Source: Streptomyces benahoarensis
GTDB lineage: Bacteria > Actinomycetota > Actinomycetes > Streptomycetales > Streptomycetaceae
Direction: 5' to 3'
Assembly: GCF_007280575.1 (NCBI RefSeq)
Contig: NZ_VKJP01000014.1
Span: forward strand, 1-44,902
Length of the DNA stretch: 44,902 nt
Shown: positions 39,204 to 44,902 of the stretch, piece by piece
How the letters are laid out: each line of letters starts with the position of its first letter
Position numbering within the stretch: position 1 is the stretch's first letter
Made by a program: the position numbers and the translations under genes
Notes under the pieces: generated by a model
Seen by the model: only the letters and a program-made list of their open reading frames with translations
What the model was told of the DNA's origin: nothing
The model's database searches: none

Positions 39204-41222
39204 ATGCCCACCACCATGTTCGACACCGTGCTGGTCGCCAACCGCGGCGAGATCGCGGTCCGCGTCATCCGCACCCTGCGCGCCCTCGGCATCCGTTCCG
39301 TCGCCATCTTCAGCGACGCGGACGCCGGTGCCCGGCACGTGCGGGAGGCCGACACCGCCGTGCGGCTGGGGCCCGCCCCGGCCACCGAGAGCTATCTCTG
39401 CGCCGAGCGGCTGCTGGAGGCGGCGGCCCGCACCGGCGCGCAGGCCGTCCACCCCGGCTACGGCTTCCTCGCCGAGAACGCCGCGTTCGCCGCCGCCTGC
39501 GCCGATGCGGGGCTGGTCTTCGTCGGCCCGCCCGCCGCCGCCATCGAGCTGATGGGCGACAAGATCCGCGCCAAGGAGACGGTCCACGCGGCCGGGGTGC
39601 CGGTCGTCCCCGGCTCGTCCGGCAGCGGCCTGAGCGACGCCGAACTGGCCGCCGCCGCCCGCGAGATCGGCACCCCCGTGCTGCTCAAGCCGTCCGCGGG
39701 CGGCGGCGGCAAGGGCATGCGGCTGGTGCGGGACGCGGCGCTGCTCGGCGAGGAGATCGCCGCCGCCCGCCGCGAGGCCCGTAGCTCCTTCGGCGACGAC
39801 ACGCTGCTCGTCGAGCGGTGGATCGACCGTCCCCGGCACATCGAGATCCAGGTCCTCGCCGACGGCCACGGCAACGTCGTCCACCTCGGTGAGCGCGAAT
39901 GCTCCCTCCAGCGGCGCCACCAGAAGGTGATCGAGGAGGCGCCGTCGGTGCTGCTGGACGACGCCACCCGCGCCGCGATGGGCGAGGCGGCGGTCCGCGC
40001 GGCCCGCTCCTGCGGCTACCGCGGCGCCGGGACCGTCGAGTTCATCGTCCCCGGCAAGGACCCGTCGGCCCACTACTTCATGGAGATGAACACCCGCCTC
40101 CAGGTCGAGCACCCGGTCACCGAGCTGACCGCGACCGTCGCCGGGCGGCGCGGCCTCGACCTCGTCGCATGGCAGCTGCGGGTCGCCGCGGGCGAGGAAC
40201 TCCCCTTCACCCAGGACGACATCGGTTTCACCGGGCACGCCGTCGAGGCCCGGATCTGCGCCGAGGACCCGGCCCGCGACTTCCTGCCCACCGGCGGCAC
40301 CGTCCACCTGCTGCGCGAGGTGCAGGGCGCCGTGGTCCGCACCGACTCCGGCCTCTCCCAGGACGCGGAGGTCGGCAGCCGCTACGACCCGATGCTCTCC
40401 AAGGTCATCGCGTACGGCCCGGACCGGGCGGCGGCGCTGCGCGTCCTGCGGGCCGCGCTCGCGGAGACCGTCACCCTCGGCGTCACCACCAACGCCGGGT
40501 TCCTGCGCCGCCTGCTGGCCCACCCGGACGTGGTGTCCGGGGAGATCGACACCGGGCTGGTCGAGCGGGAGGCGGCCGCGCTGCTGCCGGACGGGGTGCC
40601 CCCGGAGGTGTACGCGGCGGCCGCGGCGGTCCGGCAGGCGGCGCTGGAGCCGTCGGCGGACGGCGGCTGGCGTGACCCGTTCGGCGTACCGAGCGGCTTC
40701 CGGCTGGGCGGCGAGGCGGCCCCGGTGCGGCACTGGCTCAAGCTCCCCGGGCAGGAGCCGGTCGCCCAGGACGTACCGCCCGGCGCGGACGGCGCCGAGG
40801 TGACGGCGGACACCGTGCGCGTCACCGTCGACGGTGTGCTGCACACCTTCCACCGCGCGGGCGACTGGCTGGGCCGCGACGGCGATTCCTGGCACGTCAC
40901 CGACCACGACCCGGTGGCGGCGGCGCTGCTCGGCGCGGCCGGCGGGCACGGCGCCGACGCGCTGACCGCGCCGATGCCCGGCACCGTCACCGTCGTCAAG
41001 GTCGCCGTCGGCGAGGAGGTCCGGGCCGGGCAGGGGCTGCTGGTGGTGGAGGCGATGAAGATGGAGCACGTCATCGCCGCCCCGCACGCCGGGACCGTCA
41101 CCGCGCTGGACGTCGCCCCCGGCGCCACCGTCGCCATGGACCAGGTGCTGGCCGTGGTCGACCCGCACGACGAGGAGCCCTCGCCCGAGGGCCCGGCCGA
41201 CGACGGACAGGAGGCGTCATGA
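39204..41222 (+). CDS. accA1: Biotin carboxylase/BCCP subunit of methylcrotonyl-CoA carboxylase
   Basis: 672 residues. N-terminal biotin carboxylase: [37 protein letters not shown]-grasp loop [51 protein letters not shown] linking BT-like region (about 470-600) and a biotinyl domain follow: [18 protein letters not shown] and [10 protein letters not shown], biotin on Lys619. The ATG at 39204 (GAAGG just upstream) is used; an ATG four codons later (39216) would start at MFDTV and is also possible. The stop overlaps the hmgL start as ATGA. Together with the preceding gene it forms the 3-methylcrotonyl-CoA carboxylase holoenzyme of leucine breakdown. Confidence 0.93.
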   Translation: MPTTMFDTVLVANRGEIAVRVIRTLRALGIRSVAIFSDADAGARHVREADTAVRLGPAPATESYLCAERLLEAAARTGAQAVHPGYGFLAENAAFAAACADAGLVFVGPPAAAIELMGDKIRAKETVHAAGVPVVPGSSGSGLSDAELAAAAREIGTPVLLKPSAGGGGKGMRLVRDAALLGEEIAAARREARSSFGDDTLLVERWIDRPRHIEIQVLADGHGNVVHLGERECSLQRRHQKVIEEAPSVLLDDATRAAMGEAAVRAARSCGYRGAGTVEFIVPGKDPSAHYFMEMNTRLQVEHPVTELTATVAGRRGLDLVAWQLRVAAGEELPFTQDDIGFTGHAVEARICAEDPARDFLPTGGTVHLLREVQGAVVRTDSGLSQDAEVGSRYDPMLSKVIAYGPDRAAALRVLRAALAETVTLGVTTNAGFLRRLLAHPDVVSGEIDTGLVEREAAALLPDGVPPEVYAAAAAVRQAALEPSADGGWRDPFGVPSGFRLGGEAAPVRHWLKLPGQEPVAQDVPPGADGAEVTADTVRVTVDGVLHTFHRAGDWLGRDGDSWHVTDHDPVAAALLGAAGGHGADALTAPMPGTVTVVKVAVGEEVRAGQGLLVVEAMKMEHVIAAPHAGTVTALDVAPGATVAMDQVLAVVDPHDEEPSPEGPADDGQEAS

Positions 41223-42169
41223 CCGCGTCCGGACTACCCATGACGGTGCCCGCGCGGGGGCTGCCCGCGCGCGTACGGATCCACGAGGTCGGCGCCCGCG
41301 ACGGCCTCCAGAACGAGAAGACGGTCGTCCCGACCGAGATCAAGGCGGAGTTCGTCCACCGGCTCGCCGGCGCCGGGCTGCCCGTCGTCGAGGCGACCAG
41401 CTTCGTCCACCCCCGCTGGGTGCCCCAACTCGCCGACGCCGAGGAGCTGTTCGGGAAGCTTCTCGACGTGGATGGTCTCGATCCGGCGATGCTGCCGGTG
41501 CTGGTCCCCAACGACCGCGGCCTGGACCGTGCGCTCGCCCTCGGGGCGCGGTCGGTCGCGGTCTTCGCCAGCGCCACCGAGTCGTTCGCCCGGGCCAACC
41601 TCAACCGCACCGTCGACGAGGCGCTTTCGATGTTCGCGCCGGTCGTCGCGCGGTCGAAGGAGGCCGGGGTGCGGGTCCGCGGCTATCTGTCGATGTGCTT
41701 CGGGGACCCCTGGGAGGGCCCGGTGCCGATCGAGCAGGTGGTGCGGGTGTGCCGGGCGCTGCTCGGCATGGGGTGCGACGAACTCAGCCTGGGCGACACC
41801 ATCGGCGTCGCCACCCCCGGCCACGTCCGGGCGCTGCTGACCGCCCTGAACGGCGCGGGCGTGGACACCGGCCGGATCGGCGTGCACTTCCACGACACCT
41901 ACGGACAGGCGCTGGCCAACACGCTGGCGGCGCTGGAGCACGGCGTCACCACCGTGGACGCCTCGGCGGGCGGCCTCGGCGGCTGCCCGTACGCGAAGTC
42001 CGCCACCGGCAATCTCGCCACCGAGGACCTCGTGTGGATGCTGCACGGCCTCGGCATCGACACCGGCGTCGACCTCGGCGCCCTCACCGACACCAGCGTG
42101 TGGATGGCCGAAGCCCTCGGGCGGCCGAGCCCGTCCCGCACCGTCCGCGCCCTCTCCCACAAGGAGTGA
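41219..42169 (+). CDS. hmgL: Hydroxymethylglutaryl-CoA lyase
   Basis: 316 residues, DRE-TIM-type lyase splitting HMG-CoA into acetyl-CoA and acetoacetate, the last leucine-pathway step. Seen: [21 protein letters not shown] (metal Asp and substrate Arg/Gln), [68 protein letters not shown] (metal His pair) and the catalytic Cys loop [15 protein letters not shown]. The usual GCPYAKGASGN reads SATGN here, a mild variation. Translationally coupled to accA1; 5 nt separate it from the acyl-CoA dehydrogenase. Confidence 0.93.
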   Translation: MTASGLPMTVPARGLPARVRIHEVGARDGLQNEKTVVPTEIKAEFVHRLAGAGLPVVEATSFVHPRWVPQLADAEELFGKLLDVDGLDPAMLPVLVPNDRGLDRALALGARSVAVFASATESFARANLNRTVDEALSMFAPVVARSKEAGVRVRGYLSMCFGDPWEGPVPIEQVVRVCRALLGMGCDELSLGDTIGVATPGHVRALLTALNGAGVDTGRIGVHFHDTYGQALANTLAALEHGVTTVDASAGGLGGCPYAKSATGNLATEDLVWMLHGLGIDTGVDLGALTDTSVWMAEALGRPSPSRTVRALSHKE

Positions 42170-42174
42170 CACCC

Positions 42175-43332
42175 ATGTCTTTGGACCACCGTCTCCCCGA
42201 CGAACTGGAAGAACTCCGGCGCACGGTCGAGGCGTTCGCGCACGACGTCGTCGCCCCGCAGATCGGCGAGTACTACGAGCAGCACGCCTTCCCGTACCCG
42301 ATAGTCCGCGAGATGGGCCGGATGGGCCTGTTCGGGCTGCCGTTCCCCGAGGAGTACGGCGGGATGGGCGGCGACTACCTGGCACTGGGCATCGCGCTGG
42401 AAGAGCTGGCGCGGGTCGACTCCTCGGTGGCGATCACCCTGGAGGCCGGGGTGTCGCTGGGCGCGATGCCGCTGTACCTCTTCGGCACGGAGGAGCAGAA
42501 GCGGGAGTGGCTGCCCAAGCTGTGCTCCGGTGAGACGCTCGGCGCGTTCGGGCTGACCGAGCCGGACGGCGGTTCGGACGCGGGCGGCACCCGCACCACC
42601 GCGGTCCGCGACGGCGACTCCTGGGTGATCAACGGCAGCAAGTGCTTCATCACCAACTCCGGTACGGACATCACCGGGCTGGTCACCGTCACCGCCGTCA
42701 CCGGCCGCAAGCCGGACGGCCGCCCGGAGATCTCCGCGATCATCGTGCCGTCGGGCACCCCCGGCTTCACGGTCGCCGCCCCGTACTCCAAGGTCGGCTG
42801 GAACGCCTCGGACACCCGCGAACTCTCCTTCTCCGACGTGCGGGTGCCGCTGGCCAACCTCGTCGGCGAGGAGGGCCGCGGCTACGCGCAGTTCCTGCGC
42901 ATCCTCGACGAGGGCCGGATCGCCATCGCGGCGCTCGCCACGGGCCTCGCGCAGGGCTGCGTCGACGAGTCGGTGAAGTACGCCCGCGAGCGGCACGCGT
43001 TCGGCAAGCCGATCGGCAGCAACCAGGCGATCCAGTTCAAGCTCGCCGACATGGAGATGCGGGCGCACACCTCCCGGCTGGCATGGCGGGACGCCGCCTC
43101 CCGGATGGTGCGCGGCGAGCGGTTCAAGAAGGAGGCGGCGCTGGCGAAGCTGTACTCCTCGGAGATCGCGGTCACCAACGCCCGCGAGGCCACCCAGATC
43201 CACGGCGGCTACGGCTTCATGAACGAGTACCCGGTCGCCCGGATGTGGCGGGATTCCAAGATCCTGGAGATCGGCGAGGGCACCAGCGAGGTCCAGCGGA
43301 TGCTGATCGCCCGGGAGCTGGGCGTGGGCTGA
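42175..43332 (+). CDS. acdH: Acyl-CoA dehydrogenase of branched-chain acid breakdown
   Basis: 385 residues, FAD-dependent dehydrogenase. LPFPEEYGGMGGDYLALGIALEELARVDSS, GAFGLTEPDGGSDAGGTRTTAV, the linker YSKVGWNASDTRELSFSDVRVP, RHAFGKPIGSNQAIQFKLADM, QIHGGYGFMNEYPVARMWRDSKILEIGEGTSEVQ. The catalytic Glu368 sits in IGEGTSE, where Gly replaces the usual Tyr before EGT. It would oxidise isovaleryl-CoA, isobutyryl-CoA or related esters, feeding the carboxylase upstream. AAGGAG at 42161-42166, inside the end of hmgL, is its ribosome site. Last gene of the operon. Which branched acyl-CoA is preferred cannot be read from sequence. Confidence 0.9.
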   Translation: MSLDHRLPDELEELRRTVEAFAHDVVAPQIGEYYEQHAFPYPIVREMGRMGLFGLPFPEEYGGMGGDYLALGIALEELARVDSSVAITLEAGVSLGAMPLYLFGTEEQKREWLPKLCSGETLGAFGLTEPDGGSDAGGTRTTAVRDGDSWVINGSKCFITNSGTDITGLVTVTAVTGRKPDGRPEISAIIVPSGTPGFTVAAPYSKVGWNASDTRELSFSDVRVPLANLVGEEGRGYAQFLRILDEGRIAIAALATGLAQGCVDESVKYARERHAFGKPIGSNQAIQFKLADMEMRAHTSRLAWRDAASRMVRGERFKKEAALAKLYSSEIAVTNAREATQIHGGYGFMNEYPVARMWRDSKILEIGEGTSEVQRMLIARELGVG

Positions 43333-43352
43333 GGCCCCGGTCGTGCACGAAA

Positions 43353-43381
43353 GGGCGGGCGGACCGTTCACCGGCCCGCCC
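43353..43381. terminator. Bidirectional terminator between acdH and GH20 gene
   Basis: GGGCGGGC (43353-43360) pairs with GCCCGCCC (43374-43381), 13-nt loop, in the 74-nt gap between convergent genes. Confidence 0.7.
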
Positions 43382-43406
43382 GCCTCCGTGTGCCTATCCG
43401 CTCACC

Positions 43407-44902
43407 TCATGACCGCGTCGGCCAGGGCACCTCCGGTGAGCGGTGGTAGCCGATGCCCAGCGCGTCCCAGCGCGGGCCCTGGGCGGCGAGCCGGGTGCGG
43501 TAGCGCGCCCAGTCGTGGCTCGACGCCGGGGACCAGCCCAGTTCGGCGATGCCGGGCAGCCGGGGGAAGGCCATGTACTCCAGGTGCGCGGGCGTCGACA
43601 GCGTCTCCGTCCACAGCGGCGCCTCCACGCCCAGCACCCCGCCCTTGGGGACGCCCGGCAGATAGCTGTCCGGGTCCCAGTCGTAGGAGCGCTGCACGCT
43701 GACGTAACCGGCCCAGGCCAGGCCGAGCGGCGTGTTCTTGTCGTACTTCATGTCGAGGTACGAACGGTCGGCGGGCGAGAGGATCAGCCGGGTGCCCTGC
43801 GCCGCCGCGTCCGTGACCTCCTTCCGCTCGGCGGCGGAGGTCGCGTCGTAGCCCCAGTACTGCGCGACGGCGCCCTTCGCCGGGTGCGCACCGGCCAGCT
43901 GGTGCCAGCCGACGGCGGTCTTCCCGTACTTCGCGACGATCGGCTGCACCTTGTCCATGAAGGCGACGTAGTCGTCATGGCTGGTGGAATGCGCCTCGTC
44001 GCCGCCGATGTGGAGATAGCGGCCCGGTGTCATCGCGGCCAGCTCCCGCACGACGTCGTCGACGAAGTCGTACGTCTCCTTCTTCGGCACGCACAGCGAG
44101 CTGAAGCCGACGTCGGTGCCGGTGTAGAGCGGCGGCGCCTTGCCGTCGCAGTTCAGCGCGGCGTACGAGGAGAGCGCGGCGTTGGTGTGGCCCGGCATGT
44201 CGATCTCCGGGACGACGGTCAGATAGCGGCTCGCGGCGTACCGCACGATCTCGCGGTAGTCCGCCTTGGTGTAGAAGCCGCCACGCCCGCCGCCGACCTG
44301 GGTGCTGCCGCCGTGCGAGGTGAGCTTGGGCCAGGAGTCGATGGCGATGCGCCAGCCCTGGTCGTCGGAGAGGTGGAGATGCAGGGTGTTGATCTTGTAG
44401 AGGGCGAGCTGGTCGATGTACCGCTTGACCTGCTGGACGCCGAAGAAGTGCCGGGAGACGTCGAGCATCGCGGCGCGGTAGCCGTAGCGCGGGGTGTCGG
44501 TGAGGGTGCCGCCGGCGATCCGCCAGGCGCCGGGCTGCTCGGTGCGGTGCTCGACGGCGGGCGGCAGCAGCTGACGCAGCGTCTGGACGCCGTGGAAGAG
44601 CCCGGCCGGGCGGGCCGCGCGGACGGTGACGGCGCGGGGCCCGGACTCCAGCCGGTACCCCTCGGCGCCGAGCTTCGCGGTGTCCCGCCCGCCGAGCCGC
44701 AGGACGATGCCGTCCGATCCGGAGCGGGTGGTGACGGGCAGCGCGAAGCCGGTGGCGGGGCGGAGCAGTCCGGCGAGATACCCGGCGACCTGCCGGGCCT
44801 CGCCGCCGCCGCCGGGCACCCGGATCGCGGTCCGGTCGCCGAGCGTGTACGGATCCCCGCCGGGGCGTACCGCGGCGGGGGCGGGGATGACCTGGTCGAG
44901 CG
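43407..44902 (-). CDS. GH20 beta-N-acetylhexosaminidase (5' truncated)
   Basis: At least 498 codons; the frame stays open to the right edge, so the start and probable signal peptide are missing. The N-terminal GH20b domain is visible (LDQVIPAPAAVRPGGDPYTLG, through AARPAGLFHGVQTLRQLL). The catalytic barrel begins YGYRAAMLDVSRHFFGVQQVKRYIDQLALYKINTLHLHLSDDQGWRI. The catalytic Asp-Glu pair is in RYLHIGGDEAHS, with VPEIDMPGHTNA and, near the end, VLGVEAPLWTETLSTPAHLEYMAFPRL. It removes terminal GlcNAc from chitooligosaccharides using substrate-assisted catalysis. A GTG at 44819 is only an internal valine (IRVPGG), not the start. Confidence 0.92.
   Translation of the reverse strand, partial: LDQVIPAPAAVRPGGDPYTLGDRTAIRVPGGGGEARQVAGYLAGLLRPATGFALPVTTRSGSDGIVLRLGGRDTAKLGAEGYRLESGPRAVTVRAARPAGLFHGVQTLRQLLPPAVEHRTEQPGAWRIAGGTLTDTPRYGYRAAMLDVSRHFFGVQQVKRYIDQLALYKINTLHLHLSDDQGWRIAIDSWPKLTSHGGSTQVGGGRGGFYTKADYREIVRYAASRYLTVVPEIDMPGHTNAALSSYAALNCDGKAPPLYTGTDVGFSSLCVPKKETYDFVDDVVRELAAMTPGRYLHIGGDEAHSTSHDDYVAFMDKVQPIVAKYGKTAVGWHQLAGAHPAKGAVAQYWGYDATSAAERKEVTDAAAQGTRLILSPADRSYLDMKYDKNTPLGLAWAGYVSVQRSYDWDPDSYLPGVPKGGVLGVEAPLWTETLSTPAHLEYMAFPRLPGIAELGWSPASSHDWARYRTRLAAQGPRWDALGIGYHRSPEVPWPTRS

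Noticed and set aside
44819..44819. GTG as the start of the GH20 hexosaminidase
   Set aside because: The frame continues upstream with typical GH20b residues to the contig edge, so the gene is 5' truncated.

Overview
The window is high-GC actinobacterial DNA, almost certainly Streptomyces. G/C dominates third codon positions, signal peptides are Ala-rich, promoters have HrdB-type TTGAC/TAGRNT elements, and many genes overlap as ATGA or GTGA. From memory and unchecked, the order from citrate synthase to the hexosaminidase (about 13.5-44.9 kb) resembles the core region of S. coelicolor around SCO2736-SCO2786. Bases 1-117 are not genomic. They are a flow-cell poly-T/P7/i7/Nextera adapter read into the contig, so real sequence starts at about 118. 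Both contig ends cut genes: a membrane protein on the left and a GH20 hexosaminidase on the right.

Region by region. (1) 118-1270: truncated membrane protein with a Pro/Gly-rich tail. (2) 1.4-9.3 kb: myo-inositol catabolism. A minus-strand operon iolC-iolB-iolD-mmsA diverges from iolE-iolG, and each arm has a recognisable vegetative promoter. Together these genes would take inositol to acetyl-CoA or propionyl-CoA and CO2, except that the aldolase IolJ, a transporter and a regulator are not in the window. (3) 9.5-13.0 kb: small secreted peptidoglycan-binding protein, small HTH protein, ketopantoate-reductase-like protein, DedA protein, and a CopZ-like copper chaperone behind a CsoR-type operator. 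(4) 13.0-13.6 kb: a gene-poor, highly structured stretch with two C6-loop hairpins (minus strand) that look like the actinobacterial 6C RNA. (5) 13.6-28.1 kb: citrate synthase, RecD2-like helicase, secreted GH3 hexosaminidase, S37 tripeptidyl aminopeptidase, a fused two-half ABC exporter, and a secreted GH65/F5-8C protein (acid trehalase type). (6) 28.3-32.2 kb: three-gene operon of a degenerate ABC ATPase, a YhgE/Pip-type membrane protein and a TetR regulator, with an operator-like repeat over the promoter. (7) 32.4-35.4 kb: agmatinase, an uncharacterised protein, and a TesB thioesterase whose reading frame carries a 3 x 39-nt inserted repeat. (8) 35.5-43.3 kb: acyl-CoA dehydrogenase and TetR regulator divergent from a leucine/isovalerate operon (carboxyltransferase, biotin carboxylase/BCCP, HMG-CoA lyase, acyl-CoA dehydrogenase), with two matching 16-bp palindromes between. 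(9) 43.4-44.9 kb: partial GH20 hexosaminidase.

The main points for a second look are the in-frame triplicated repeat in tesB, the paired operators of the leucine operon, the 6C-like RNA locus, the Arg-for-Lys Walker A ATPase paired with YhgE, and several genes whose promoters imply leaderless mRNAs. I saw no tRNA, rRNA, CRISPR array, insertion sequence or phage gene.
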